24,322 bases of DNA, taken from Tannerellaceae bacterium. GTDB taxonomy: Bacteria > Bacteroidota > Bacteroidia > Bacteroidales > Tannerellaceae. The position numbers were made by a program, and so were the translations under genes. Within the stretch, counting starts at the first letter, position 1, and every line of letters starts with the position of its first letter. Where the stretch lies: positions 1-24,322 of the forward strand of contig JAITHO010000166.1 in assembly GCA_031279915.1 (NCBI GenBank). The letters are read 5' to 3'. The notes under the pieces were generated by a model that was given only the letters and a program-made list of their open reading frames with translations, did no database searches and had not been told where the DNA came from. Below, in pieces: positions 7,439-17,165 of this stretch.

Positions 7439-8353
7439 TCATTCGGCAAAGCGCTTGAGATCGTCGATAAGCCGTTGGGTGCGGAGGTCGACGCCTTGCT
7501 TGACAAGATGGTAATGAGTGTCGTACATCAGCGAGTCGGGCATCATGTATCGCTCCGGCGAGCCGAGAATCAAGAAGCCAGCCTGCTTGAATGCAGCTTC
7601 AACCATTCGGATAGCCTCCTCGTTATGGGCGAAGGACGTCTCCATAAAGCAAGGATAAGAAACCAGCATGCTAGCGCCTCGGGCGTCGAGAGAGTCTCGA
7701 AATTGCTCCATCTCGCGGATAGCTCCAGGATTGACCCTTTGGCCCGCCTCGCGCACAGCTTTCAGAGTAACCAGCTCCTTGGGCCGCCTCCAATGCGCCT
7801 CGATGTCCCCAAATTGATTCAACGAATTGACAGAATAAACAGCATTGCTTGGGTAAAAATATTCGAAGGGATTGATATGGCTAAAAGAAAGTTTGGGCAG
7901 ATACGGGAGATGGCTGGGATGCAGCAACGCCAACCAATCCTTATTAACGTCGCACAAGATGCGCGGAACATAGCCAAGGGCTCCCCGATAATTTTCCCCG
8001 AAAAAGGAATCATACTCGAAGATAAGAACCAGGCGATCGCCCGCTTTGACAAAGGGGAGCGTATGCCTCATCATATACGTCAGCCCCAAGCCCGCCGCCA
8101 ATGCGGTATTGATCGGATTTAATTGCAGAGAATCTTTGATCATCCGACTACTAAGCCCCAAACTCAGATTCGATCCTCCCACAAAAATAATTCGCGGCGC
8201 AGGAGTATCCCTGAGCAAAGAATCTTTACGGATCTGCCCAAACAGCACAGAGTCGGCGCTATACGGAGTTGGCGGCAACAAGAATAGGACGAGAAACAAG
8301 CCCATAAGAGGCAATGCAAACCGGATAATGCGTAGAAGAAATGCTCGAACCAT
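7439..8353 (-). CDS. SGNH-like partner of the MBOAT acyltransferase
   Basis: A 304-residue protein with one N-terminal membrane anchor (about residues 5-27) and an extracytoplasmic domain. FVGGSNLSLGL (57-67) resembles block I of SGNH/GDSL enzymes, with Ser61 as likely nucleophile. MYDTHYHL near the C-terminus supplies candidate Asp278 and His280 or His282. This matches the second component of two-part O-acylation systems such as AlgI with AlgJ/AlgX, DltB/DltD and PatA/PatB, in which the MBOAT passes an acyl group across the membrane and the SGNH protein places it on a glycan. The gene starts 6 nt after the MBOAT stop. The target polymer is not evident; no polysaccharide genes are adjacent. 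The catalytic assignment is inference from motif spacing. Confidence 0.75.
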   Translation of the reverse strand: MVRAFLLRIIRFALPLMGLFLVLFLLPPTPYSADSVLFGQIRKDSLLRDTPAPRIIFVGGSNLSLGLSSRMIKDSLQLNPINTALAAGLGLTYMMRHTLPFVKAGDRLVLIFEYDSFFGENYRGALGYVPRILCDVNKDWLALLHPSHLPYLPKLSFSHINPFEYFYPSNAVYSVNSLNQFGDIEAHWRRPKELVTLKAVREAGQRVNPGAIREMEQFRDSLDARGASMLVSYPCFMETSFAHNEEAIRMVEAAFKQAGFLILGSPERYMMPDSLMYDTHYHLVKQGVDLRTQRLIDDLKRFAE

Positions 8354-8359
8354 TGTCGT

Positions 8360-9799
8360 TCAGAATTGGAAGTAAATGAATTGCTGACTTTGTCCTGCGA
8401 ACAAAATAATCATGATAATAATAAGGTAATAGAAGATATATCGCAGCGCCCATCGCTTCCGGCCTTCAAACAAATGCGCCAGAGTATGCGGCCATGCTCG
8501 CCCTCTCCATTCTATAATTATAAGTATGAGAATGAAAAAAAGTAGCTTCTTGTCTTGTATTGGAGGGATGCTTAGCAGCGTTGGCGAGGATACAATCCCA
8601 AGGATATACTCCCAGGCCTGCCCAATTGTTTCGGCGCGGAATAATATCCATCCGAGAGTGACGAGCAGGAAGGTGAGGCCCATTTGCAGCAGCTCGCGCA
8701 CAGTGGGGAGGATGCGTCCGGCGGCAACTGTATCTGTGTAGCGGCGATTACGTCCGCTGAGGATGGAGGGTAGGAAGAGCAGAGCGTGAAAGGCTCCCCA
8801 GGCAACGAACGTCCAGTTCGCTCCGTGCCACAAGCCGCTGACGAGGAAGATGGCAAAGGTGTTGCGAACGATCTGCCGGCGCGGGCCCCTACTCCCTCCG
8901 AGAGGTATATAGAGGTAATCGCGGAACCAGGTATTGAGCGAGATGTGCCATCGGCGCCAGAACTCGGCTATGTCGCGCGAGAAATAGGGCACCGAAAAAT
9001 TGGGGAGGAAGCGGAACCCTAACAGCTTGCCTACGCCGAGAGCCATGTCTGAATATCCGGAGAAGTCGCCGTATATCTGGAAGGCAAAAAGAACGGCTCC
9101 GAGTGCAAGAGCGCTGCCGGATTGGGAGCTGGAATCCATGAAGATGGTGTCGACGCAGGAGGCGCATCTGTCGGCAATGACGGCCTTCTTGAACAATCCC
9201 CAGAGGATTTGCCGCAGTCCGTCGACGGCAAGGGCGTGGTCGAATTGCCGCCGGCGGTAGATCTGCGGCAGCAAGTTGGATGCGCGCTCGATCGGCCCAG
9301 CCATCGCTAAGGGGAAGATGCTTACGAAGAGGAAAAAAGCTACCGGATCGCGGCTTGGCTCGAAGCGCCGGCGATACACGTCAATCGTATAACTCAGCGT
9401 ATGAAATGTATAGAAACTGATGCCAACGGGGAGAATGAGCCGCAAGCTTGTTGCATGAAACGGCAGCCCTATCTGTGCGAAGGCTTCGGAAATCGAAGTG
9501 ATAAAGAAGTCGTAATACTTAAACAGACCAAGCGCCCCGAACGAGACCAGGCAGCAAACCGTCAGCACAAGCCTGCGTCGCCTCCGATCGCTGCTATTCA
9601 TCATCATCAATCCGCCGCCATAGTTCACAATCGAGCAGAGCAACACGAGCGAGAGGAATCGCCAATCCCACCAGCCATAGAAAAAGTAGCTGGCGGCGAG
9701 CAAAAAAATATTTTGGAGCTTAGTTTTTCCGTCGATACTCCAATAAATCAGGAAGACGAGCAGCATAAAGCATCCGAAAGCAATGGAGTTAAATAGCAT
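8360..9799 (-). CDS. MBOAT-family O-acyltransferase (AlgI/DltB-like)
   Basis: A 479-residue polytopic membrane protein. The ATG at 9799 (MLFNSIAF, the usual family start) is preferred to the TTG at 9805. The two family motifs are clear: SRDIAEFWRRWHISLNTWFR with His285, and SGLWHGANWTFVAWG with the invariant catalytic His325. Such proteins move an acyl group, usually acetyl, through the membrane for O-acylation of alginate, teichoic acid, peptidoglycan or other glycans. It pairs with the SGNH-like gene immediately downstream. Composition changes inside the gene: the 5' third is slightly G-biased on its coding strand, much of the rest C-biased. Confidence 0.93.
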   Translation of the reverse strand: MLFNSIAFGCFMLLVFLIYWSIDGKTKLQNIFLLAASYFFYGWWDWRFLSLVLLCSIVNYGGGLMMMNSSDRRRRRLVLTVCCLVSFGALGLFKYYDFFITSISEAFAQIGLPFHATSLRLILPVGISFYTFHTLSYTIDVYRRRFEPSRDPVAFFLFVSIFPLAMAGPIERASNLLPQIYRRRQFDHALAVDGLRQILWGLFKKAVIADRCASCVDTIFMDSSSQSGSALALGAVLFAFQIYGDFSGYSDMALGVGKLLGFRFLPNFSVPYFSRDIAEFWRRWHISLNTWFRDYLYIPLGGSRGPRRQIVRNTFAIFLVSGLWHGANWTFVAWGAFHALLFLPSILSGRNRRYTDTVAAGRILPTVRELLQMGLTFLLVTLGWILFRAETIGQAWEYILGIVSSPTLLSIPPIQDKKLLFFILILIIIEWRGRAWPHTLAHLFEGRKRWALRYIFYYLIIIMIILFAGQSQQFIYFQF

Positions 9800-9882
9800 T
9801 AGCAATTATAGGGTTTAAACGTTGTACAACAATTTTTTTTTCTGTTTGCGATTTTTGAGGGCTGGCAAATATACTAAATTTT

Positions 9883-9890
9883 CAAAGCTA
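9883..9890 (-). promoter_or_regulatory. Predicted -7 box for the MBOAT operon (TAGCTTTG)
   Basis: On the minus strand TAGCTTTG, identical to the fucP box, lies about 84 nt before the MBOAT ATG. A second candidate, TATATTTG at 9873-9866, is closer. No clear -33 box supports either. The remaining stretch 9891-10085 shows no feature I can support. Confidence 0.4.
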
Positions 9891-10085
9891 TATACTTTGG
9901 TTTTTACATCGATTTCCTGTCCATCATCTGCTCTAAAGCCGGCAAATGACTGCGGTAAGCCTGCGATTTGCGCCCTGTTAAATACGCTGCCTTGAAAAGG
10001 ATTTTTTTCATGCATCTACATATATTGTCTTGGTTCTAAACGTCTCTTTCCTTATTCTCCTAAACTTACAATCCATACATCCGCC

Positions 10086-10445
10086 GGCAAATCTTACCTT
10101 CTGAAAGTTGAAAATGTTTGCCTCAAACTTTTGGCTTATCATTTTAATATTGAAAAAGCTTGTATAGAATTTTTGGCTAACATTTTTAATATTGAAAAAT
10201 CTTGCCGGAAATTTCAAGCAAGCTTTTTCAATGTTGAAAATACCTGTCACAGATTTATGGCAAGCATTTTTATGATTGAAAATATCTGTCGTACATTCTT
10301 TGCAGACTATTTTAATATTGAAAATACTTGTCAAAGATTATTGGCAAGCTTTTTCAATATTGAAAATATATGCCAGAGGTTGTTGGCTATCTTTTTTAAT
10401 ATTGAAAATGTATGCCGTAAGTTTTTGGAAAGTGTTTTCAAGTTT
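10086..10445. repeat. Palindromic tandem array 1, 42-bp period, about eight units
   Basis: TTGAAAA recurs at 10108, 10150, 10192, 10234, 10276, 10318, 10360 and 10402, an exact 42-nt spacing with no insertions or deletions. Each unit centres on a 14-16-bp palindrome, ideally TTTTCAATATTGAAAA, flanked by semi-conserved arms of the type GGCAAG and CTTGYC that can pair with each other. The first unit has GGCAAA (10086-10091) and TTTGCC (10117-10122). Units diverge in the linker; the last copy decays after 10444. The array lies between the divergently transcribed MBOAT operon and topA. It is not CRISPR-like, since linkers are related and dyads are adjacent. The period is a multiple of three, so frames stay open on both strands, but I see no credible protein. 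Confidence 0.9.
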
Positions 10446-10573
10446 ACGGATGCAAGCGGAGGATTATGTTGGTTCGGCTGAACTTTTGGGTTGGTATCTC
10501 AGGGGATGAATCAGGGCGATTGCAGGTTTTGGATGCGTTGTGAGGGTTCCCGAAGCTCGCATGAAAAAATATT

Positions 10574-10581
10574 TATCTTTG
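10574..10581 (+). promoter_or_regulatory. Predicted -7 box for topA (TATCTTTG)
   Basis: TATCTTTG matches TAnnTTTG and lies 57 nt before the topA ATG. It is the same octamer as the two boxes before greA. No good -33 element is seen. Confidence 0.5.
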
Positions 10582-10638
10582 CGCCGGAAAAATAATAGCT
10601 CCAGTTTTTCATTCATGTATTATTAAATATATTATTGT

Positions 10639-12984
10639 ATGCAAAAGAATTTGGTAATAGTTGAGTCGCCGGCAAAGGCAAAAACAATTGAAAAGTTCTT
10701 AGGAAATGATTTCAAAGTAGTTTCGAGCTACGGTCATATTCGTGATCTTCAATCAAAAGAGTTTGGTATTGACGTGAATAATAATTATAAACCCACGTAT
10801 GTTGTGCCTGTTGAAAAGAAGAAAATTGTTTCGGAACTGAAGGCTGAGGCAAAGAAGGCTGAAACGATATGGCTTGCGTCTGATGAGGATCGTGAGGGGG
10901 AGGCGATATCGTGGCATCTGTCGGAGGTACTTAAGCTCGATCCTCAAAAGACGAAGCGTATCGTTTTTCATGAGATTACGCGCAATGCTATTTTGCAGGC
11001 GATAGAGAATCCGCGCAGTATTGACGTGAATTTGGTGGATGCTCAGCAGGCTCGGCGGGTGCTCGATCGCGTTGTTGGCTTTGAGCTTTCGCCAATTTTG
11101 TGGAGGAAAATCAAGCCTGCATTGTCGGCGGGGAGGGTGCAATCGGTTGCGGTGCGTTTGATTGTTGATCGGGAGCGTGAGATTGGCGCTTTTGTTTCGG
11201 AATCATTTTTCCGTGTGACTGGCGATTTTCTGCTGCCCGACGGTAAGAGCATTCTGAAGGCTGAGCTGAATAAGCGCTTTAAAACTGAGGCGGAGGCTCG
11301 GGCTTTTCTGGAAGCATGCAGCAAGGATGTGGCTTTTACGATAGAGGACATTTCTACCAAACCTTTGCGCAAATCTCCTTCGCCGCCTTTTACGACTTCC
11401 ACCCTTCAGCAGGAGGCGGCTCGCAAGCTTGGTTATTCGGTTTCGCAAACAATGATGATGGCTCAACGGCTTTATGAGGCCGGATTCATTACTTATATGC
11501 GTACGGATTCGGTGAATCTCAGTAACCTCGCATTGGCTACGAGCAAGTCGGCAATTATCGAAACTTATGGCGAAAAGTATTATAAGTTCCGCACCTATAC
11601 GACCAAGAGCAAAGGGGCTCAGGAGGCTCACGAGGCGATTCGTCCGACATATATAGAAAACGAGAAGGTGAGCGCATCGGCTCAGGAGAACCGGCTATAC
11701 TCTTTGATTCGCAAGCGCATGCTGGCCTGCCAGATGTCTGACGCTGAACTCGAACGCACGACGATTACTATTGATATATCGGGCAAAACGGAGAAGTTCG
11801 TTGCCAGCGGCGAGGTCGTGATATTCGATGGTTTCCTGCAGGCATATTATGAGAGCGTGGATGATGAGGCCGAGAAGGAACAGCCGGAGCTCCTCCCGCC
11901 GGTTAGCATCAGGGATAGCCTCTCAATGCAGATGATTACTGCCACCGAACGCTTCGCCCAGCGTCCGCCCAGGTACACAGAGGCCAGCCTGGTTCGCCGG
12001 CTCGAAGAGCTCGGCATCGGACGGCCCTCCACTTATGCCCCAACGATTCATACAATACAAAACCGCGAATATGTAATCAAAAGCGATCTCGAAGGTTCGC
12101 AACGCAAGTATATCGCAATGACGCTCGCCAAGGGGAAAATCGCCGTGCAAGAGAAAACAGAGAAGGTCGGGGCCGATAAAAACAAGTTGATGCCAACGGA
12201 TATAGGAGCAATAGTAAATGACTTCCTGACGGAATATTTCCCAGGCATACTTGACTATAATTTCACGGCCAATGTTGAAAAGGAATTTGATCATATAGCC
12301 GAGGGAACAATCGTATGGACGGAGGCGATTGATCGCTTCTACAAAGTATTTCATCCGGTGGTGGAACGAGCTGCATCAATCAAAACCGAACATAAGATTG
12401 GCGAACGCAAACTTGGGGATGATCCTCAGACAGGGCTGCCGGTGTTCGTCAAAATAGGACGCTTCGGGCCGATGGCTCAGCTTGGGATGGCTAACTCTGA
12501 AGACAAGTCGGCTCCAAAGCCGCAATTTGCGGCCTTGATGAAAGGTCAATCCATCGAAACCCTATCCCTCGAAGAAGCTCTTAAGCTATTCGAACTCCCG
12601 CGAACCATCGGAGAATTGGAAGGCAAAACGGTGAAGGCCGCCATAGGGCGCTTCGGGCCCTACATTGTGCACAACGGAGTTTACGTATCCATCCCCAAAC
12701 ACCTAACTCCGCTTGGCATCACAATGGAAGAAGCCATCGAACTGATAGAAAACAAACGCCGGCAGGAGGCCGAACGATTCGTCAAAAAGTTTGACGAAGA
12801 CCCGGAGCTCCAAATCCTCAACGGACGATTCGGCCCATACATCGTACACAACAGCAAAAACTACAAGCTGCCAAAGTCAATAGCTAATCCAGCCGAACTA
12901 ACATACGAGGAGGCAAAGAAGATTATTGACACCGCAGCCGATCGCCCCGCAACAAAACGTAGCAAATCACCAAAGCGCAAATGA
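10639..12984 (+). CDS. topA: DNA topoisomerase I (type IA)
   Basis: Relaxes negative supercoils through a 5'-phosphotyrosine intermediate. The 781 residues begin with the TOPRIM fold: Glu9 in [10 protein letters not shown] and the DxDxE triad Asp82, Asp84, Glu86 in [10 protein letters not shown]. The active-site tyrosine is Tyr286 in [14 protein letters not shown]. The C-terminal third lacks CxxC zinc fingers and instead has [17 protein letters not shown] and [11 protein letters not shown] repeats (topoisomerase C-terminal repeats), then a Lys/Arg-rich tail (KRSKSPKRK). The stop overlaps the ilvD start as ATGA. The first 700 nt are strongly G-rich on the coding strand (for example 24 G to 9 C at 10861-10920), while later parts are more often C-rich. 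Confidence 0.97.
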   Translation: MQKNLVIVESPAKAKTIEKFLGNDFKVVSSYGHIRDLQSKEFGIDVNNNYKPTYVVPVEKKKIVSELKAEAKKAETIWLASDEDREGEAISWHLSEVLKLDPQKTKRIVFHEITRNAILQAIENPRSIDVNLVDAQQARRVLDRVVGFELSPILWRKIKPALSAGRVQSVAVRLIVDREREIGAFVSESFFRVTGDFLLPDGKSILKAELNKRFKTEAEARAFLEACSKDVAFTIEDISTKPLRKSPSPPFTTSTLQQEAARKLGYSVSQTMMMAQRLYEAGFITYMRTDSVNLSNLALATSKSAIIETYGEKYYKFRTYTTKSKGAQEAHEAIRPTYIENEKVSASAQENRLYSLIRKRMLACQMSDAELERTTITIDISGKTEKFVASGEVVIFDGFLQAYYESVDDEAEKEQPELLPPVSIRDSLSMQMITATERFAQRPPRYTEASLVRRLEELGIGRPSTYAPTIHTIQNREYVIKSDLEGSQRKYIAMTLAKGKIAVQEKTEKVGADKNKLMPTDIGAIVNDFLTEYFPGILDYNFTANVEKEFDHIAEGTIVWTEAIDRFYKVFHPVVERAASIKTEHKIGERKLGDDPQTGLPVFVKIGRFGPMAQLGMANSEDKSAPKPQFAALMKGQSIETLSLEEALKLFELPRTIGELEGKTVKAAIGRFGPYIVHNGVYVSIPKHLTPLGITMEEAIELIENKRRQEAERFVKKFDEDPELQILNGRFGPYIVHNSKNYKLPKSIANPAELTYEEAKKIIDTAADRPATKRSKSPKRK

Positions 12985-14822
12985 AAATTCAACTCAAAAG
13001 CAACACTAGCACCGAAGGACGGCGAATGGCCGGAGCTCGCGCCTTATGGCGTGCCAACGGAATGAAAGACAAACATCGCGGAAACCCAATCATAGCCGTG
13101 GTAAACTCCTTCACACAATTTGTTCCCGGACATACGCATCTTCACAAAGTGGGACAACTAATCAAATCGGAAATAAACAAGGCCGGATGCTTTGCCGCCG
13201 AATTTAATACCATAGCTATCGACGACGGAATAGCCATGGGCCACGACGGCATGCTCTATTCGCTGCCCTCGCGCGAGCTCATAGCCGACAGCGTTGAATA
13301 CATGATCAATGCCCACAAGGCCGATGCAATGATATGCATAAGCAATTGCGACAAGATCACTCCCGGAATGATGATGGCCGCCATGCGACTGAACATTCCG
13401 ACGGTCTTCGTATCCGGCGGGCCAATGGAAGCCGGACGGATAGGAGAACGGCGGCTCGATCTCATAGACGTGATGGTAAGCGCCGCCGACGAATCAGTCT
13501 CCGATGAAGAACTCTTCGAAATGGAGCAGAATGCCTGTCCGGGATGCGGCAGCTGTTCGGGAATGTTTACGGCCAACTCCATGAACTGCCTCGGCGAAGC
13601 TATCGGACTTGCTCTCCCCGGAAACGGCACCATAGTAGCCACCCACGAGTATCGCCGCAAGCTCTTTGTTCGCTCGGCAAAGCTCATCGCCAACAATGCC
13701 TTCAGATACTACCGAGATGCCGACAGCAGCGTATTGCCGCGCAGCATAGCCAGCCGTCAGGCCTTTCTCAATGCAATGTCGCTCGACATTGCCATGGGAG
13801 GATCCACCAATACCGTGCTCCATCTGCTGGCCATTGCACAGGAAGCCGGCGTAGATTTCAGCATGCACGACATCGACAATCTCTCGCGCATCATCCCCGT
13901 GCTCTGCAAAGTGGCTCCCAATTCAGCAGACTATCATATAGAAGATGTAAACAGAGCCGGCGGAGTTATGGCTATCCTCCACCAATTGCTCGACGCCGGA
14001 CTTATAAACGGCGCAACAGAGCGCATCGAAGGCAAAACGCTAGCCGAAGTTATCGAACGCAACAGCATCGACTCCGAACATCTGTCTGAACATGCGCGCG
14101 CCAACTATTGCAGCGCTCCGCAAGGACGGTTCAGTATAGCCATGGGATCGCAAGACAAAATGCATCGCCGGTTCGACAACAATCGCCAAACCGGATGCAT
14201 CCGCAACGTGGATAACGCTTACTCAAAAGACGGAGGCTTGGCCGTGCTGCGCGGTAACATTGCCGTCGACGGATGCGTAGTCAAGACTGCCGGAGTTGAT
14301 CCGTCCTGCCTCAACTTTGTCGGATCGGCTCGCGTATATCACTCGCAAGACGATGCATGCCGAGCAATATTAGCCGGCGAAGTTGCAGAAGGCGACATAG
14401 TCGTGATCATATACGAAGGCCCAAAAGGAGGCCCCGGCATGCAGGAAATGCTCTATCCCACTTCATACATAAAAAGCAAAGGCCTCGGAAAAGCCTGCGC
14501 CCTCATCACCGACGGACGCTTTAGCGGCGGAACCTCCGGCCTGTCCATAGGCCACGTCTCCCCCGAAGCAGCAGCCGGCGGCAACATCGCACTCATCCGC
14601 AACGGAGATATAATCGAAATAGATATCCCAGCACGCAGCATCAACGTTCTGCTCAGCGACGAGGAACTCGCCACTCGCCGAGCCGACGAAGAAGCCCGAG
14701 GCGCCGCAGCCTTCACTCCCATGCGCAACCGACAAGTGAGCAGCGCCCTCCGCGCTTATGCTCTCATGGTATCGTCGGCCGATAAAGGAGCTGTCAGAAT
14801 CGTTCCGGATGCAGCCCTTTGA
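12981..14822 (+). CDS. ilvD: Dihydroxy-acid dehydratase
   Basis: Third common enzyme of branched-chain amino acid synthesis; dehydrates dihydroxy-acids to 2-keto acids using an iron-sulfur cluster. The 613 residues align with the E. coli form throughout (for example [52 protein letters not shown]). Cluster cysteines are Cys123 in [10 protein letters not shown] and Cys192 in [11 protein letters not shown]. Close similarity to the E. coli type suggests an oxygen-sensitive [4Fe-4S] enzyme, in keeping with an anaerobe; that is inference. The ATG overlaps the topA stop by 4 nt, which implies translational coupling to topA. ilvB begins 70 nt downstream. Confidence 0.97.
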   Translation: MKIQLKSNTSTEGRRMAGARALWRANGMKDKHRGNPIIAVVNSFTQFVPGHTHLHKVGQLIKSEINKAGCFAAEFNTIAIDDGIAMGHDGMLYSLPSRELIADSVEYMINAHKADAMICISNCDKITPGMMMAAMRLNIPTVFVSGGPMEAGRIGERRLDLIDVMVSAADESVSDEELFEMEQNACPGCGSCSGMFTANSMNCLGEAIGLALPGNGTIVATHEYRRKLFVRSAKLIANNAFRYYRDADSSVLPRSIASRQAFLNAMSLDIAMGGSTNTVLHLLAIAQEAGVDFSMHDIDNLSRIIPVLCKVAPNSADYHIEDVNRAGGVMAILHQLLDAGLINGATERIEGKTLAEVIERNSIDSEHLSEHARANYCSAPQGRFSIAMGSQDKMHRRFDNNRQTGCIRNVDNAYSKDGGLAVLRGNIAVDGCVVKTAGVDPSCLNFVGSARVYHSQDDACRAILAGEVAEGDIVVIIYEGPKGGPGMQEMLYPTSYIKSKGLGKACALITDGRFSGGTSGLSIGHVSPEAAAGGNIALIRNGDIIEIDIPARSINVLLSDEELATRRADEEARGAAAFTPMRNRQVSSALRAYALMVSSADKGAVRIVPDAAL

Positions 14823-14892
14823 GACTTCGCATCCTCGACGTCGGCTCCCCACAAATATTTCTTTACTTTCAACAATCAACTAAATATTGAAT

Positions 14893-16608
14893 ATGATAAT
14901 GGCAGACACAATTAAAGGATCTGAGGCTATGATTTTCGCACTCCTTTCCGAAGGAGTAGATACAATTTTCGGCTATCCCGGCGGGCAAGTCATTCCACTT
15001 TATGATAGCCTTTACGATTATGGCAAGGATATACGTCACATACTTGTTCGGCATGAGCAAGGAGCCACGCACGCTGCTCAGGGATATGCCAGAGTGTCGG
15101 GCAAGGTGGGAGTTGCCTTAGTCACATCAGGGCCGGGAGCAACTAATACTATCACGGGCATTGCCGATGCGATGATGGACTCAACGCCCATTGTCGTCAT
15201 CTCAGGCCAGGTTCCATCACTACTTCTTGGCACCGATGCCTTCCAGGAAATAGATGTTATCGGCATCACTCAGCCTATCACCAAATGGGCTTATCAGATA
15301 CGCCGACCGGAAGATATTGCCTGGGCCGTATCGAGAGCCTTCTACATCGCCTCAACAGGCCGACCGGGCCCGGTTGTTCTCGACTTCACAAAGGATGCGC
15401 AAGTTGGATCGGTGAACTACAAATATTCTAAGGTGACCCACATCCGCAGCTATCAACCAGCTCCCGAGCCCGAGCCGGCGTCGATCTCAGCAGCAGCCGA
15501 TATAATCAACAGCGCCATGCGACCCTTTGCGCTGATTGGGCAGGGAGTGATTCTCGGAGGAGCCGAGCGCGAGCTGCAGGCTTTCCTTGAGAAGGCCGAT
15601 ATCCCTGCCGCCTCCACCATGCTTGGACTCTCGGCTATGCCCACCGGCTACCGCCTGAACAAGGGAATGCTCGGCATGCACGGCAATGTTGGCCCCAACC
15701 GTAAAACAAACGAATGTGATGTTTTGATCGCCATAGGGATGAGATTTGACGACCGCGTAACAGGCAATCCTGAGTTTTATGCCCGTCAGGCCAAGATCAT
15801 CCATTTCGATATCGACCTTTCGGAAATTGGGAAGAATATCGCGGTTGACATAGCCGTTCCGGGCGACGTTAAGGAAACTTTGCCGAAGGTGACGTCTCTG
15901 CTGAAACCTGCCGTACATACGGAATGGATCTCCAAGTTCGAGCCCGACGAGCAGGAAGAATACAGCAAGGTGATAGCTCCAATGCTGAATCCTCCGGCCG
16001 ACGCTCCGCTGAATATGGGCGAGGTGGTGCATCACGTGGCGCAAGCAGCCGGCAAGGATGCAGCGCTTGTAACCGACGTCGGTCAGAACCAGATGATGGG
16101 CGTGCGATATTTCCGTTACGACTGTACGCGCAGCGTTGTCACTTCGGGCGGATTGGGAACGATGGGATTCGGATTGCCGGCGGCTATAGGAGCCAAATTC
16201 GGAGCGCCGGAGCGCACGGTTTGCCTCTTCGTTGGCGACGGCGGCCTTCAGATGACCCTGCAGGAGCTCGGAACCATTATGCAAGAGAAAATCGACGTGA
16301 AGATCATACTGCTAAACAACAGATTCCTCGGCATGGTTCGACAATGGCAGGAACTCTTCTTCAACAAACGATACTCGGCAACGACAATGCTCAACCCTAA
16401 CTTCACAGCCATTGCCGAAGCATACAACATCAAAAGCCGCAACGCCTCGACACGTGCAGAGCTCGACGAGGCTATCGCCGAAATGTTTGCCCTCAACGAG
16501 GCCTTCCTTCTGGCCGTCGACGTAGCCACAAACAGCATGGTTTATCCAATGGTTCCCGCCGGCGCCGCTATTACGAATATTATAATGGGAGACAATAACA
16601 ATGAATAA
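14893..16608 (+). CDS. ilvB: Acetolactate synthase, catalytic subunit
   Basis: Thiamine-diphosphate enzyme joining two pyruvates, or pyruvate and 2-ketobutyrate; the first common step to valine, leucine and isoleucine. 571 residues with the usual three domains. Glu55 in RHEQGATHAAQGYAR activates the cofactor. The cofactor-binding motif in the C-terminal domain runs from GDGGLQ to LLNNRFLGMVRQW. The start is the ATG at 14893 (MIMADTIKG); a TTG two codons upstream and an ATG at 14899 are alternatives. The last 8 nt overlap ilvN. Sampled lines of the body (15061-15120, 15541-15600) are G-rich again after the C-rich ilvD, which may hint at an extra promoter in the 70-nt gap, although no consensus box is seen there. 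Confidence 0.97.
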   Translation: MIMADTIKGSEAMIFALLSEGVDTIFGYPGGQVIPLYDSLYDYGKDIRHILVRHEQGATHAAQGYARVSGKVGVALVTSGPGATNTITGIADAMMDSTPIVVISGQVPSLLLGTDAFQEIDVIGITQPITKWAYQIRRPEDIAWAVSRAFYIASTGRPGPVVLDFTKDAQVGSVNYKYSKVTHIRSYQPAPEPEPASISAAADIINSAMRPFALIGQGVILGGAERELQAFLEKADIPAASTMLGLSAMPTGYRLNKGMLGMHGNVGPNRKTNECDVLIAIGMRFDDRVTGNPEFYARQAKIIHFDIDLSEIGKNIAVDIAVPGDVKETLPKVTSLLKPAVHTEWISKFEPDEQEEYSKVIAPMLNPPADAPLNMGEVVHHVAQAAGKDAALVTDVGQNQMMGVRYFRYDCTRSVVTSGGLGTMGFGLPAAIGAKFGAPERTVCLFVGDGGLQMTLQELGTIMQEKIDVKIILLNNRFLGMVRQWQELFFNKRYSATTMLNPNFTAIAEAYNIKSRNASTRAELDEAIAEMFALNEAFLLAVDVATNSMVYPMVPAGAAITNIIMGDNNNE

Positions 16609-17155
16609 GGAACAACTTTTTACTGTAATTATATTCTCGGAAAACACGGTCGGGCTGCTCAATCAGATAACCGTCATCTTCACACGCCGGCAATTGAATA
16701 TTGAGACCCTCTCAGTTTCGCCTTCGGCTATTCCGGGGATTCATAAGTTCACAATAACCACATTTGCCGATCGCGACATGATCGACAAGGTGGTCAAGCA
16801 AATCGACAAGCGCGTTGACATCCTCAAGGCTTATTATCATACCGACGAAGACCTGGTATACCAGGAAATCGCCCTCTACAAGCTAAGCTCCGAGTTTTTC
16901 ACCGGAAAGCATGCTGTAGAGGATATCATACGAAAATACAACGCTCGCGTGCTCGACCTCAACAGCGATTACATCGTTCTGGAGAAAAGTGGTCATTACG
17001 AGGAAACACAGGCTTTATTCGACGAGCTCAAACAATGCATAGGCAAAGGCGTGCTGCAATTTATACGATCGGGACGGATAGCCGTTACCAAGTCGAGAAT
17101 AGAACGCCTCAGCGATATGCTGGCTGCGGTCGAGGATAAAGTTCAGCGCAAGTAA
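16601..17155 (+). CDS. ilvN: Acetolactate synthase, regulatory subunit
   Basis: Small subunit that activates IlvB and usually confers valine feedback inhibition. 184 residues: an N-terminal ACT domain (about 6-80; FTVIIFSENTVGLLNQITVI with the effector-site turn, then RRQLNIETLSVSPS) and a C-terminal domain typical of the longer family members. The start overlaps ilvB by 8 nt, as expected for subunits made in fixed ratio. The thioesterase gene follows by 10 nt. Confidence 0.95.
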   Translation: MNKEQLFTVIIFSENTVGLLNQITVIFTRRQLNIETLSVSPSAIPGIHKFTITTFADRDMIDKVVKQIDKRVDILKAYYHTDEDLVYQEIALYKLSSEFFTGKHAVEDIIRKYNARVLDLNSDYIVLEKSGHYEETQALFDELKQCIGKGVLQFIRSGRIAVTKSRIERLSDMLAAVEDKVQRK

Positions 17156-17165
17156 AGACATCTAT

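Noticed and set aside
9815..10015. 66-residue minus-strand frame upstream of the MBOAT gene
   Set aside because: It covers the predicted promoter boxes and has no recognisable features.
10086..10445. CRISPR array
   Set aside because: Linkers between cores are related to each other and pair as arms of the same dyads; there are no unique spacers and no cas genes. The same holds for the array at 19229-19597.
10131..10481. Coding sequence with 14-residue repeats (FNIEN...C...LLAS) on the plus strand, and a similar frame on the minus strand at 10008-10334
   Set aside because: The 42-nt period and the palindromic core keep both strands open. The plus frame starts only at TTG, and the frames end in unrelated sequence.
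14823..14892. Promoter or attenuator between ilvD and ilvB
   Set aside because: The 70-nt gap has no TAnnTTTG box and no stable hairpin I can find; the composition change at ilvB is only suggestive.
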